This document shows positions 37,978 to 47,846 of a DNA stretch of 64,000 nt, in pieces. How positions within the stretch are numbered: position 1 is the stretch's first letter; every line of letters starts with the position of its first letter. Under the pieces are notes generated by a model, which did not search any database, had not been told where the DNA came from, and saw only the letters and a program-made list of their open reading frames with translations. This DNA is from Alcanivoracaceae bacterium (GTDB taxonomy: Bacteria > Pseudomonadota > Gammaproteobacteria > Pseudomonadales > Alcanivoracaceae), in contig JARGPN010000010.1 of NCBI GenBank assembly GCA_029213045.1, positions 1-64,000 of the forward strand, written 5' to 3'. A program made the translations under genes and the position numbers.

Positions 37978-39228
37978 CTAAGGTCCACCGAAATAGCGTA
38001 ACACCGCCCTCTCAGCTTCTTGTATCGGCGTCTGAGACTGTGCCGCTGTCGGCGCAAAGTTCGTGGTTTCTAAATCGTACGTATACAAATCAATGGATTG
38101 TTCCGCCTCGTCCGGCGTCCGAATTTGCCCCTGCTCCGACGGGTACAACACCGTGTTCACGATATTGCCCAAATGCTCCAACAGCACGGAGAACGTACCC
38201 GATGTACTCGAACTCGACGCGTGGGCATTCGGCCCTTCGGTTAATCGCAACCCCAGCATATTCGGGTGCAGCGGACGCAGATCAGGGTAACTCGTTGATA
38301 CCGCAGACCCTAAAAAGTCAAACGCGTGGAGCGGAAAATTATTGAGAATCCCACCGTCAACCCATAAGCCATGATAGTCATTGGCATTCTGATTAAACCG
38401 ACCAACGGGAACGTCTGCCTCGACGTGCACAGGCTTAAAAATAAACGGCAGATTCATCGAAATGCCGACGGCTTCAGCAACAGGAAAATTCGGTGTATGG
38501 CGTTTAGAAAACACCGCCGGACGATTGGTCGTCACATTCGCGCCAGTGATTACCAAGTCCACGCCAGTAAGCTGGAAGAACTGGGTGAAGTTAAGCTGGC
38601 CTGCGCCACTGACAATGACGCCACCTGTCATTTGCATAATCCGTCGCGAAAGATAGCCCGCCACGGCGCCGGTTAAAAATCGACGGGCAGCAAACCCCGG
38701 AAACAATCCGCGATCAAAGACGAGGTTATATAAATAGCCTTCAGGATCGCGCACTAACTTTGCGATCATCGGATTCGACACAGGCCCGAACGCTCCCGAC
38801 CTGGCTAAAGAAGCGAACAGTCCCGCGATATTTGACCACCCCGCGATACTTGATCGACGCGCAGAAATAAACTCCATCACGGACGATCCGGAAGGAGCGT
38901 CGTGACGCATCTCCGCGGCATTTCCACGTGTGACCGTACGATAAAGCCCCGGCGAGGGATCATCAAAAAAACCCGTAAATGTAGAGGAATTACTCAGAAT
39001 TCTTTCCAGCTCGGTTGAGTTCAAACCCATTGCCAACATCAGCGCGGTGATCGCCCCAGCCGATGAGCCGCTGATGCCCTTTATCTGATTTTGCCCCGGT
39101 CGATTAATATCGATGGGTAGGACATTTAATTGCTCAAGCGCTCGCACCGCGCCTAAATAAGTAACGCCCTTACCGCCACCGCCCTCCATGGACAGATATT
39201 CCACATCCTGTGGTTGGGAAATACGCAT
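37978..39228 (-). CDS. Patatin-like phospholipase
   Basis: 416 residues from ATG 39228 (AGGTGA upstream; GTG 39237 is the alternative). The oxyanion loop GGGGKG is at 16-21, the nucleophile elbow GSSAG at 54-58 (Ser56), and the dyad Asp in DGGILNNFP near 291. No secretion signal is visible. It is 103 bases downstream of the 1047-residue gene on the same strand and is probably co-transcribed. Patatin lipases act as lipid-degrading effectors in several bacterial toxin and defence systems (established), so a paired role is possible but unproven. Confidence 0.88.
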   Translation of the reverse strand: MRISQPQDVEYLSMEGGGGKGVTYLGAVRALEQLNVLPIDINRPGQNQIKGISGSSAGAITALMLAMGLNSTELERILSNSSTFTGFFDDPSPGLYRTVTRGNAAEMRHDAPSGSSVMEFISARRSSIAGWSNIAGLFASLARSGAFGPVSNPMIAKLVRDPEGYLYNLVFDRGLFPGFAARRFLTGAVAGYLSRRIMQMTGGVIVSGAGQLNFTQFFQLTGVDLVITGANVTTNRPAVFSKRHTPNFPVAEAVGISMNLPFIFKPVHVEADVPVGRFNQNANDYHGLWVDGGILNNFPLHAFDFLGSAVSTSYPDLRPLHPNMLGLRLTEGPNAHASSSSTSGTFSVLLEHLGNIVNTVLYPSEQGQIRTPDEAEQSIDLYTYDLETTNFAPTAAQSQTPIQEAERAVLRYFGGP

Positions 39229-39331
39229 AATGTTCACCTACATATAATTCAAGCGTAACGTGTGTCCGCTAAAGAAAACGACGCATTGGATTGCCGCAAA
39301 TAGCCACACAATCCAACGCGCCAGCCCAGAC

Positions 39332-42300
39332 TTATTCGCCAACGGGCACCCAGTTTCCTTCCCCATTTTTCTCCCACGACGGCAAGCTACCGTCGTCACG
39401 CAAGCGCACTAGACTCGTGGGGAAACGCACCTCCCATGGATCACCTTCGGGAATTTCGTCGCCTGGACGATCTAACCGTTCGGAAATTTCATCGACGATG
39501 GGCAAATACAATTCGCTGGTGATCGGCGGTAACGGCCCGCCCATCCAAGGCTCGCCAAAGTTCATAAAGTGATCCACCGCGCCTTCAAACCCGGGACGCA
39601 ACGGCACCACCACACGGCAATACCCCGCTTTAAGAAATTGATTAAAGATCGGGTCCGCATCTTCCATCGCAATACGGTCACTCCATTGGGATTTGCGCCC
39701 CCAAAAGTACGGGTAGGTCAGCCATGTCATTTGCTCCCACTCGAACGCCTGTTCGAAGAAGCGCACATACGGCCCTTCGGCTTCGTTCTCATGCAGGTCA
39801 ATTTGTGGCAATCCGTTGGAGCCGTTTTCTATGGCATCGAACAGTTCATAATGCTGCTCAGTAAGAATGCTCACGCACGCCTTTTTCAGCTCGTCGGTCA
39901 TAATTTCTAGGTTTAACGACGGGCTCATGCCTTCGATCATAATGCCGGCTTGAGCTTCTAATGCGGCGAGCTTTTCTTCGTATTCTGCAAGACGAGCGCG
40001 GTAAGCGACGGTGAGTTTCGCGTGGGTTTCATGACGCCATTTCGATACCGCCCGATCAGTGCGTTGGCACTTCACTTCCAACGCAATAGCAATGTCGGAT
40101 TGCTGAAAAGTATTCATCGCAAAAGGGACGGAGCCGACTTCGTTGTCCAAGCTAGTACGCCACATGCGCACACCCGCATCTTCGATACGATTGGTTCGCT
40201 GACCGATGACCACATCAATCGACGCCGAGTCATCCCAAACATTACCGACAGCGCCAACGGTGGCAAATATTGCACGGTAGCCATCATCAATTTGAATTTG
40301 GGTTGAATGGTTATAATCTGTTTTATCGTCACCGCCACCCGCATTGTAATCATGTGTTTTGGTAATGTAGGGCTCTGGCGGAGGCGAAACATCGGTGGCG
40401 TGGTAGCGCGAAATCCACGTGTGGTAGTTGTACTCCGTGATCTGATCAGGCCGCAGGTTAAACGCCATGGGCTTTTCAATTTCCATTGCGCTGATGTGCG
40501 CTCTGCGCAGAGCTTCAATAATAAATGCGCCCGGTTCTGGCACCATAAAATCGAACATGGTGCGCAAACCATAGTTGTACACCTGCGCTTCGTAGACCTT
40601 TTCTATCCATTGGTAGATGCCGCGCACATGACCGTCGCCACCCACGTTGTTCAAGGTATGCGTGTTGGTTTCTTCAACCTCAGTGGTCACCTTCCGCGAT
40701 TCTCGCTCAAGCACGCGTTCGGAAATTTTCTGCGCACTGCGCTGCGTCACTTCTTTTGAGAAACTCGATGCCGCTTTACTTGCTTGCGTTTTTGATCGCG
40801 AATAAGACCCTTCCACGCTGGCAGAAAACTCTACCGCCGGCCCATACTTCGCCGAAATACTCATGCCTGCTTTTAGCTTGGCGTCTTCTTGCAAGGTTTC
40901 ACTGGACTCACGAGACATTTCAAAACGATCCGTGGACTCAAGATCGCGCTCTTCGCTAGTGGTTTTTTCCACCTCACGGAATGACAGTTCCTCCGTGGTA
41001 TTCAAGCGCCGGTGCTCGCGCACCTTACTCTCGCCTTGCAATACGTTTTCGATGTGCGCGATATCGCGTGCTTCATAGCGCTTGAGCTGCTGCTTGACCA
41101 CGAGTAAGTCCGCAATGCCGACCGGCTTTACGTCGCCATGGCTATGCGGAATACGGGAATCAGGAAGAATCAGTTCAGGCACAGGGAACATCAGATTTGG
41201 AATAAAGCCTAGGTTCTGCATTACCCATGGCGTAGCGATGGGTGTTTTAATCATCACCATGGTCTTACCGATGCGCTTAAAGGACTGCTTTGAACCATGG
41301 TCCGCAAGCTGCTCAAGCGATGCTCCAACACTGGTGACTTCCGTGCGCAATTGATTCACTACTTCATCAACAGGCTGCGCCGTGACGCTGAGGTTTCTCT
41401 CTTTGAGCACCGTTTGAGTGTCTTTACTTAGATTTTTTCCAGCATCACTGGTCATCAAGAAGCTGCGCAATAACGGCTTAGTGGGTTCCAAGGCAGCACG
41501 ACCTACAAACGCCGAGCGTTGCATTAACGGCGCTTTATCAGCCATCACCAAGGGGCCCGCTACGCGTACCGAAGCGCCCCGCTCGGCATTGTTTGCAAGC
41601 TCATCCGGGGTGTACGCGCGGGTCATATTGGCGCGCACTGAAGCATTCGGATCAATCCCGGAATTCAATGAAAGATAAGGTGAATATCCTTTTGAAATTG
41701 CATTTTGCAGCATCGTAATGGGCCGCAAGTTCTTCGGATTAAGAAACCCTTTGCTTGCTTTCACGGGAGACTGTTCAAGCTTTTGCCCATCGATACGGGT
41801 TAATTCTTCCACCGCACCTAACAATCCCCGAAAGCGTTCTAACATGGCGTCGAAATGCTTCTTTCGTTCCTCTGCACTGTCATCAGGTTTGCGGGATGCG
41901 CCTTTTAATACTGAACCTAGCGCGATGCCTTCGGGTAATTCCACGCTACGCCGACGAAACTTGTGGAGTCGCTCACCTGTTTCTGGAAAATCCGCATCAT
42001 CGGCCACACGTTGGATCAACTCCATATCCCGCAACGCGTCGGTAAGATGATGCAACGGGCGGCGATGCTCTTCAGGCAGCAGTTTAATTGCAACAAGGCT
42101 GTCCCGAAGATTGATCAGCTCTTTTGAGAACGCGGGCTCCGCCACCACCTGAGCGGCTTTTTTAGAAAAGCTTTCGGTAATCTCATGATTTACGGCGTCG
42201 TTGTCTACGTCTGCCAAATTCTCTAGGGCATCCAAAGACTGCCTTAAACTGGCAAGCTGATCCGCATAGTGAAGCTCATCGGCACGCTTTATAAACTCCG

Positions 42301-42475
42301 CAGTGGCAACAAATTGCGTCGCGGCGTCTTTCATTTTTTTACGTGAATTAGCTGCTTCAATTGCCTGCTTTAGCTTCTTTTGGAATGCAGATGTGGTGGC
42401 CAGCCGTATGCTGACCAGCTCTTTTTCAGGCTCAATCGGTGGGCGTATATGAGAAAATTTGAATAGCGTTTCCAT
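39332..42475 (-). CDS. Large unrecognised protein (1047 aa) paired with patatin
   Basis: No family is recognised. The N-terminal 250 residues are strongly helical and charged (RKKMKDAATQFVATAEFIKR, RRPLHHLTDALRDMELIQRV). Residues about 480-650 contain long heptad-like charged stretches (REVEKTTSEERDLESTDRFE) around a Ser/Gly-rich middle (GPAVEFSASVEGSYSRSKTQ), then HVRGIYQWIEKVYEAQVYNY and a FMVPEPGAF motif. A beta-rich section follows, with aromatic ends (TWLTYPYFWGRKSQWSD). The C terminus WEVRFPTSLVRL is compact. There is no signal peptide or membrane helix. GGAG precedes ATG 42475. A structural or delivery scaffold is one possible reading of the coiled coils. Confidence 0.6.
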   Translation of the reverse strand: METLFKFSHIRPPIEPEKELVSIRLATTSAFQKKLKQAIEAANSRKKMKDAATQFVATAEFIKRADELHYADQLASLRQSLDALENLADVDNDAVNHEITESFSKKAAQVVAEPAFSKELINLRDSLVAIKLLPEEHRRPLHHLTDALRDMELIQRVADDADFPETGERLHKFRRRSVELPEGIALGSVLKGASRKPDDSAEERKKHFDAMLERFRGLLGAVEELTRIDGQKLEQSPVKASKGFLNPKNLRPITMLQNAISKGYSPYLSLNSGIDPNASVRANMTRAYTPDELANNAERGASVRVAGPLVMADKAPLMQRSAFVGRAALEPTKPLLRSFLMTSDAGKNLSKDTQTVLKERNLSVTAQPVDEVVNQLRTEVTSVGASLEQLADHGSKQSFKRIGKTMVMIKTPIATPWVMQNLGFIPNLMFPVPELILPDSRIPHSHGDVKPVGIADLLVVKQQLKRYEARDIAHIENVLQGESKVREHRRLNTTEELSFREVEKTTSEERDLESTDRFEMSRESSETLQEDAKLKAGMSISAKYGPAVEFSASVEGSYSRSKTQASKAASSFSKEVTQRSAQKISERVLERESRKVTTEVEETNTHTLNNVGGDGHVRGIYQWIEKVYEAQVYNYGLRTMFDFMVPEPGAFIIEALRRAHISAMEIEKPMAFNLRPDQITEYNYHTWISRYHATDVSPPPEPYITKTHDYNAGGGDDKTDYNHSTQIQIDDGYRAIFATVGAVGNVWDDSASIDVVIGQRTNRIEDAGVRMWRTSLDNEVGSVPFAMNTFQQSDIAIALEVKCQRTDRAVSKWRHETHAKLTVAYRARLAEYEEKLAALEAQAGIMIEGMSPSLNLEIMTDELKKACVSILTEQHYELFDAIENGSNGLPQIDLHENEAEGPYVRFFEQAFEWEQMTWLTYPYFWGRKSQWSDRIAMEDADPIFNQFLKAGYCRVVVPLRPGFEGAVDHFMNFGEPWMGGPLPPITSELYLPIVDEISERLDRPGDEIPEGDPWEVRFPTSLVRLRDDGSLPSWEKNGEGNWVPVGE

Positions 42476-43012
42476 GCGTCAGTTCTCCTTCACTGTTTCA
42501 TGGCAGTCGAAAAACGATCCTTTACTGCTTGCATCAGTTCTTATATGCAGCAACTTAGTTCGCGCCGCCAAGGCGCTCAAACACGCTTTGGCATCAAATT
42601 GCATGCACATAAAATCTCGTGGCACGCAATTTATAGCGGCCACGATACGCCTCTCGCTTTGCCCCAAAGTGAAGAAATAGTGAATAGTGCTTCGTAGAAA
42701 ATATTTGCGTCTGATGTGGTTAAAGAAATCGGTATGCAATTTTTTTGCTTGTGCGGGGAAAGTTGCTTAAAAATCAGGGGATTCGAGAGTTACAGAAAAA
42801 GAAAACTTTCTTTAGGGCGATAATGTAGGCGTCGCCTCGACATTTTTCTAGCGAATAACTTACACAATATCGATGGTAACGCTGACCCCAGCCATACGAA
42901 AAAGAAAGCCGACTATCGCTCCAAGTCCACGCAAGAGCTTTTGAAACAAGGCCAAATCTTCGGATTGAAGACTAACTGATTCGATTCAATGTGGCGTTGA
43001 AATGCAATAAAT
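42476..43012. other. Gap upstream of the 1047-aa gene, no gene supported
   Basis: About 540 bases between divergent units. It must carry the promoter of the 1047-residue gene. Short frames near 42850-42980 exist on both strands but lack starts and recognisable content. The region looks AT-richer than its flanks. Confidence 0.5.
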
Positions 43013-43056
43013 AAAAAAAGGGAGCGCGTCTTGTCATGCGACAACCTAGCGCTCCC
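43013..43056 (-). terminator. Rho-independent terminator of dbpA
   Basis: On the minus strand GGGAGCGC pairs with GCGCTCCC, enclosing a second stem TTGTC/GACAA with a 4-base loop, and is followed by seven T. It lies 20 bases after the dbpA stop. Confidence 0.92.
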
Positions 43057-43076
43057 TTACTAAAATCTTAAATGCG

Positions 43077-44456
43077 TTAGAGCAGGCGTACGCGAAAAGA
43101 TCGGCCTTTAATTTTGCCAGCGCTTAAGCGCTCCAACGCTTTCTCTGCCACCGCATGCTCTACCGCAACATACGCTTGGAAGTCAGCGATGGAAATTTTG
43201 CCAATTTGGCTGCCAGGCAACCCTGCATCGCCTGTTAAGGCACCAAGAATATCGCCAGGCCGAAGCTTGTCTTTACGTCCACCTGAGATGCATAAGGTCA
43301 TCATTGGCGGCGTTAACGGGCGATTGTTTCGAATAATGACGTCGTCCAGTGCAGACCACTCCAACGGCGCATTTTGTAACGCCTCAATCGCTTGCGCGCG
43401 ACGTATTTCAGGCGGGGCAACAAGACTGATGGCCAAACCCGACTCGCCTGCCCGACCGGTTCTGCCAACGCGGTGAATGTGTGTGTCGGCGTCTTTGGCT
43501 AATTCAAAGTTAATCACCATATCGAGCGATTCAATATCTAATCCACGCGCGGCAACGTCGGTTGCCACCAATACGGAGAGGCTTTTATTGGCGAACATCA
43601 CTAACACTTGATCGCGCTCGCGCTGCTCTAGGTCGCCGTTAATCGCCATCGCAGAAATACCATGATCTTGCAGAAAATCCACCACGTCCTGACATTGCTG
43701 CTTGGTAAAGCAAAATGTGACACAGGATTCCGGGCGCTCGCTAAGCAAAATTCTCAGCAAAATATCTAAGCGCTCGCTTGGATCAATTTCATAAAAGCGC
43801 TGCTGAATTGTCAGATTAGAGTGCAACGATTCCACTTCAACATGCTTCGGCTCGCGCATGAAATCACCAGCAAGCTTTTTAATACCGCTGGGATACGTTG
43901 CCGAAAACAATAGGGTTTGGCGGCGAGTAGGCGTTTGCGCAATGATGCCTTCAATGCTTTCGTAAAAGCCCATATCTAACATACGGTCCGCTTCGTCGAG
44001 CACCAGCGTATTGAGACCGTCAAGCACCAGGGTGCCCTTTTCCAAATGCTGGGTAATGCGGCCCGGCGTGCCCACGACGATCTGCGCGCCGTGTTCCAAT
44101 GATCCAATCTGAGGACCTAGCGGTTGCCCGCCACACAGCGTTAGCACCTTAATATTTTCTAGCCCACGCGCTAGCCGCCGAATTTCCTTCGCCACCTGAT
44201 CGGCCAATTCCCGTGTAGGGCAAAGCACCAACGCCTGGCAACCGTAGTAACGCGGGTTCAGTGGGTGCAACAACCCCAAGGCAAATGCCGCTGTTTTTCC
44301 GCTACCCGTGCTCGCCTTTGCGATCACGTCTTTGCCTTGCAATATCAACGGCAAACTCTGCGCCTGGATGGGGGTCATCTCCGTGTAGCCGAGGGTGTCT
44401 AAGTTGGTGAGCATCCCCTTGGCGAGAGGCAGAGATGAAAATGCGGTAGAAGTCAC
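43077..44456 (-). CDS. dbpA: ATP-dependent RNA helicase DbpA
   Basis: DEAD-box helicase in 50S ribosome assembly, activated by hairpin 92 of 23S rRNA. 459 residues. It has a Q-motif (GYTEMTPIQAQSLP), Walker A ASTGSGKT at 48-55, PTRELA, VLDEAD, SAT and the C-terminal HRVGRTGRAG. The last 80 residues form the DbpA-specific RNA-binding domain (KLRPGDILGALTGDAGLPG, ending FRVRLL), which separates it from other DEAD-box paralogues. It is a single-gene unit with its own terminator. Confidence 0.95.
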   Translation of the reverse strand: MTSTAFSSLPLAKGMLTNLDTLGYTEMTPIQAQSLPLILQGKDVIAKASTGSGKTAAFALGLLHPLNPRYYGCQALVLCPTRELADQVAKEIRRLARGLENIKVLTLCGGQPLGPQIGSLEHGAQIVVGTPGRITQHLEKGTLVLDGLNTLVLDEADRMLDMGFYESIEGIIAQTPTRRQTLLFSATYPSGIKKLAGDFMREPKHVEVESLHSNLTIQQRFYEIDPSERLDILLRILLSERPESCVTFCFTKQQCQDVVDFLQDHGISAMAINGDLEQRERDQVLVMFANKSLSVLVATDVAARGLDIESLDMVINFELAKDADTHIHRVGRTGRAGESGLAISLVAPPEIRRAQAIEALQNAPLEWSALDDVIIRNNRPLTPPMMTLCISGGRKDKLRPGDILGALTGDAGLPGSQIGKISIADFQAYVAVEHAVAEKALERLSAGKIKGRSFRVRLL

Positions 44457-44768
44457 GATAAATGCCTGTGGTCAGAAATTGGTCGGCAGTGTACCAGTTG
44501 CCCGTGCGTGACACCCGAACTAGATGCCCGAGCTAGATGCCAGACCGAACCCTCTTAGCCTCTGACTAGCGTGGGACAAACCTCACTTCGATGTCATGCC
44601 CACGCACCACACCGCGTCGCGATGCAATGTTCAATTGCTATTCAGTCAGAGCTCAAGATACTCATCAAATGAGAAAAGCATCTCAGCTGTACGATTTTTA
44701 ACATCAATTTATGCGGATATAACGCGTAAATTCGTTAGCATAGCTTCAACTGATTGCACGAGATTACT

Positions 44769-45380
44769 ATGCAAAATTTTAGACACTCCGCCACGCACCG
44801 TTTTTTAATGCTCCTATTGCTTCTGATAACCACGGCGTTACTCAGCGCGTGCCTCGCCGAAGCTGGGAAGGACGAAGAGTCAAACGATCTTGAGAATTTT
44901 GGCTGGCTACAATCTACTGATATGAGCATGCTGCCGGTCAATGTGTTACTCAACGGTCTACGTAGGACAGCTTGCGACGAAGTGGATAAATATTGGAGCA
45001 TCGCGCGCCTCGGAAACGACTGGAAAACATCAGGTAAAGAAGATTGGTCTGTGGCCGTCCTAAACCTCGACGATAAAAACGGCACAGTCATGCACGATGC
45101 TGCGGATATTCGTTTATTTAAAGGACTAGTAAGTAAAACCTCATCAACGTCAGGCAGCTGTGTTGTCCAACGTACCGCTGACGAATCGTGGTTAGCCGTT
45201 GGCGGCTATATCATTGTTTCAGATGGGGAGTATCAGGGCACGATCAATCTTCAGTTCCAGAAAGAAGATGCGTTCGAAAGCGGCATCACCAGCGGCCCCA
45301 TTGTCACTGTGGACGGTTGTTGGGACGTGCCTGAAGACGATAGCACCAGCACTTGCTTGCCTGCGCCAGCAATGCCTTAG
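44769..45380 (+). CDS. Hypothetical lipoprotein
   Basis: 203 residues from ATG 44769 (a TTG at 44754 is an alternative). The signal sequence is hydrophobic (LMLLLLLITTALLSAC) and ends in a lipobox with the lipidated Cys. The mature protein is beta-rich with several Cys (GSCVVQRTADESW, VTVDGCWDVPE, STCLPAPAMP), so disulfides are likely. No family is recognised. It is preceded by a roughly 310-base gap with no other gene. Confidence 0.7.
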   Translation: MQNFRHSATHRFLMLLLLLITTALLSACLAEAGKDEESNDLENFGWLQSTDMSMLPVNVLLNGLRRTACDEVDKYWSIARLGNDWKTSGKEDWSVAVLNLDDKNGTVMHDAADIRLFKGLVSKTSSTSGSCVVQRTADESWLAVGGYIIVSDGEYQGTINLQFQKEDAFESGITSGPIVTVDGCWDVPEDDSTSTCLPAPAMP

Positions 45381-45469
45381 TTATCTCTTTTGTACTTTAC
45401 GGCGTAACTTTTAGGTTTCTGTTGTCTGATAGCGCGGACATGGATTTCAGCGATATGAGCACAGTGTAA

Positions 45470-46786
45470 ATGGCTTCCTTAAAAGCTCTGATCGAAACCC
45501 TTATTACTTTCTTACAGCGGCACCCAGGTTTGGTGGCGCTGTTTGGCTTTGTGTCTGGTGTGGCCAGTTTCTTGCTGGTTGAACGGCAGGAAAGCCTCGC
45601 GCGTATTATCGCACTGCTGATGCTGGTTAGCTGGCTTTTGCTAGTACTAGAAAACTCTCTTCAACGCAGCATGGCGCGTTGGTTAAGAATCGAAATTCCC
45701 CCGCAACTTTTACGCTATGCCACGCAGATGGTTCACCAAGAAAGCTTATTCTTTGTGCTGCCCTTTTTTATCATCACCACCACATGGCTTAGCGGGCAAA
45801 TCATCTACACATTGCTACTCATCGCGTCGGCCATTATCTCGGTCACCGATCCCATTTATAATCGTATTGCGGCGCGGCGATGGCTGTATATTTCATACCA
45901 TGCGTTCACGCTTTTTGCCGTGTTACTCGCTACCTTACCGTTGATCTTTAAACTGGCCACGCCAGAAAGTTATGCACTAGCACTGCTTATTTCAGTGCTG
46001 CTGTCCTTCCCCAGTTTGTCTGGCGTACTGCCGGCAGGAAAATGGTGGCGTGCGCCTGTGCTCATTAGCGTCACGATGGCGTTGTGTTACGTCGGCTGGC
46101 AAGCGCGCTTATGGGTGCCCCCTGCAACGCTATGGCTAACCCATGTGGCCGTCAGTGAAGAAATAGACAATGAACATCGTGCACCCGGCGTTGGCCTAAA
46201 AACCATTGCTGACCGACGTATGCATGCCGACGGCCTGTACGCCTATACCGCAATCCGCGCACCACAAGGACTGAACGAACGGATCTATCATGTGTGGCTG
46301 CGTAACGGAGAAGAGATTGATCGTATTCCGATCGATATCAGCGGTGGTCGTAAAGAAGGTTATCGGGCTTGGACGCACAAACGTAACTTCCCTGCGCAGT
46401 CAGATGGAGACTGGCAAGTGCAAGTATTGACGGAGGCAGGGCAAATGATCGGCCGCCTGCGGTTTCATGTTGCGGCACCGAATCTGGGGAAAAATCCGCT
46501 TGCTGCCACCGCGGCGCATACTGAAGTATATGGGCCGGATACTGCGCAGAAAGATGTCGCTGATGGGGGTGTTGAGGGAATTGTCATTGAAGAAGAAATG
46601 GATGCCATCCCTGAAGATGTTCAAAGCGATAGCAACGACTTCGCTAGCGATGCACCAGAGTTAGCTATAAATCCGGCTGAGAATGATCTGACAGCAGAAT
46701 TAAAGCAGCAAGAAGCACCCCAGGAAAGTCAGCCTAACAGTGCGGCGGTTAAAGACAGCCCTGACGCATTCATCGATAGTCCATAG
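45470..46786 (+). CDS. Polytopic membrane protein, DUF5924 with DUF2914-like C-terminal domain
   Basis: 438 residues. Six to eight transmembrane helices fill residues 1-210 (LVALFGFVSGVASFLLV, LFFVLPFFIITTTWL, LYISYHAFTLFAVLLATLPL). A soluble DUF2914-type domain follows: YHVWLRNGEEIDRIPIDI, GGRKEGYRAW and GQMIGRLRFHV. The last 80 residues are an acidic, disordered tail, longer than I expect in relatives. The 3' end of the gene together with its downstream REP is tandemly duplicated at 46754-46993. Confidence 0.8.
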   Translation: MASLKALIETLITFLQRHPGLVALFGFVSGVASFLLVERQESLARIIALLMLVSWLLLVLENSLQRSMARWLRIEIPPQLLRYATQMVHQESLFFVLPFFIITTTWLSGQIIYTLLLIASAIISVTDPIYNRIAARRWLYISYHAFTLFAVLLATLPLIFKLATPESYALALLISVLLSFPSLSGVLPAGKWWRAPVLISVTMALCYVGWQARLWVPPATLWLTHVAVSEEIDNEHRAPGVGLKTIADRRMHADGLYAYTAIRAPQGLNERIYHVWLRNGEEIDRIPIDISGGRKEGYRAWTHKRNFPAQSDGDWQVQVLTEAGQMIGRLRFHVAAPNLGKNPLAATAAHTEVYGPDTAQKDVADGGVEGIVIEEEMDAIPEDVQSDSNDFASDAPELAINPAENDLTAELKQQEAPQESQPNSAAVKDSPDAFIDSP

Positions 46787-46993
46787 GTTTCCTAGGTGTC
46801 ACATTAGTCACTGCCCTATCGCTTGCAGGCAAGCTCCCACATAGACAATGCCAAGATTGACTGTTGTGGGTTGCAGAAAGGACAGTCCTGACGCGTTCAT
46901 CGATAGTCCGTATTTTCCTAGGCGTCATATTAGCCACCGCCTTATCGCTCCCACATAGACAATGCCAAGATTGACTGTTGTGGTTGCTGAAAG
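46754..46993. repeat. Tandem duplication of the gene 3' end plus REP
   Basis: Copy 1 (46754-46880) covers the last 11 codons of the DUF5924-like gene, its stop, a REP at 46818-46841 and downstream bases. Copy 2 (46881-46993) repeats all of this with scattered substitutions, but its REP has lost 12 bases: the palindrome GCTTGCAGGCAAGC is reduced to GC at 46944-46955. This is a clean example of excision of a hairpin between flanking GC repeats. Confidence 0.9.
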
Positions 46994-47005
46994 GCGTGCC
47001 GCACC

Positions 47006-47053
47006 CTCAACTCTCAACTCTCAACTCTCAACTCTAAACTCTAAACTCTAAAC
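47006..47053. repeat. Heptamer minisatellite CTCAACT/CTAAACT
   Basis: Four copies of CTCAACT are followed by nearly three copies of CTAAACT, head to tail. The sharp switch between variants suggests growth by slippage in two phases. It is non-coding. Confidence 0.93.
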
Positions 47054-47067
47054 AAGGCACAGCCCCC

Positions 47068-47164
47068 TGTGGGAGCTTGCCTGCAAGCGATAGGACATTG
47101 GCAAGCACCTATCACTCACAAAAAAGCTCCCACAAGGAGCAGAATTTCTGCGCCACGTGGGAGC
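47068..47164. repeat. REP element and REP-like hairpin
   Basis: A plus-orientation REP lies at 47068-47091. At 47126-47164 GCTCCCAC pairs with GTGGGAGC across an inner stem AGCAGAA/TTCTGC and is followed by AATTTTTA, which may serve as a terminator. Nothing else is seen before 47260. Confidence 0.8.
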
Positions 47165-47259
47165 CAATTTTTATAACGATCAACTTAATGACGGACTAGA
47201 TCATCGCCCTAACAATCTACTTTTTAAAGGTTAAGGCTATCCGCTAGTCACCGCATAGA

Positions 47260-47550
47260 TTAGCGTGACAGTGTCTCACGAATATCTTTCACGCCTTCAG
47301 AAAATTTCTGTCGTGCGGCGACCAAGCTTTCTTTCACTTGATCCCACGCGTCATCTGCGGCGGATTGGGCTTCTTTAAGTTTGGACATAAGCTCATGACG
47401 ATTTTCTTTCAAATCAAGCTTGCGGCGTTCCCATTCATGCCGGACATCTTCACTTGCTTTATCCGCTTTGACATCAAGCTTATCTAATTCATTATCGAGA
47501 TCATCAACTTGCTGTTTCACCTTTTCGACAAATTCTTGACGGGTGCTCAT
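47260..47550 (-). CDS. Small coiled-coil stress-response-like protein
   Basis: 96 residues from ATG 47550, chosen because AAGGAG lies at ideal spacing; the open frame extends upstream to 47745 without support. It is nearly all charged helix (FVEKVKQQVDDLDNELDKLD, HELMSKLKEAQSAADDAWDQ), like the sll1863/general stress group. It is soluble and without enzymatic motifs. Confidence 0.75.
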   Translation of the reverse strand: MSTRQEFVEKVKQQVDDLDNELDKLDVKADKASEDVRHEWERRKLDLKENRHELMSKLKEAQSAADDAWDQVKESLVAARQKFSEGVKDIRETLSR

Positions 47551-47846
47551 GCAATTTCTCCTTCTCTTAAATAATACATTGGCTCCAGTCGAAACATCGC
47601 CGTAAAAATTCTCGCGGCGCTCTTTCGGCCTTTCTGGAGCACAAGGTATGACAATGCCGCCGCGCCAGATGTTCCCGAAAAACCGCAACCGCCTTGAAAT
47701 ATCCAGATATCCGAATATTACGGTCAAATAATCATACATAGGCACGCCGTCACCTCGTTACAGTTCTGAAACATTAATTGCGTAACGCCTGCTCTTACTT
47801 TGCATCTACACCTACGCGTAACCAATAATTTACAAGGAATGACATC

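Noticed and set aside
37737-38345. 202-codon plus-strand frame across the patatin 3' end
   Set aside because: It reads through a REP and antisense to the patatin gene; no motif or ribosome binding site.
42850-42985. Short frames on both strands in the gap before the 1047-aa gene
   Set aside because: No start codon with a ribosome binding site and no recognisable peptide; could be a relic but unsupported.
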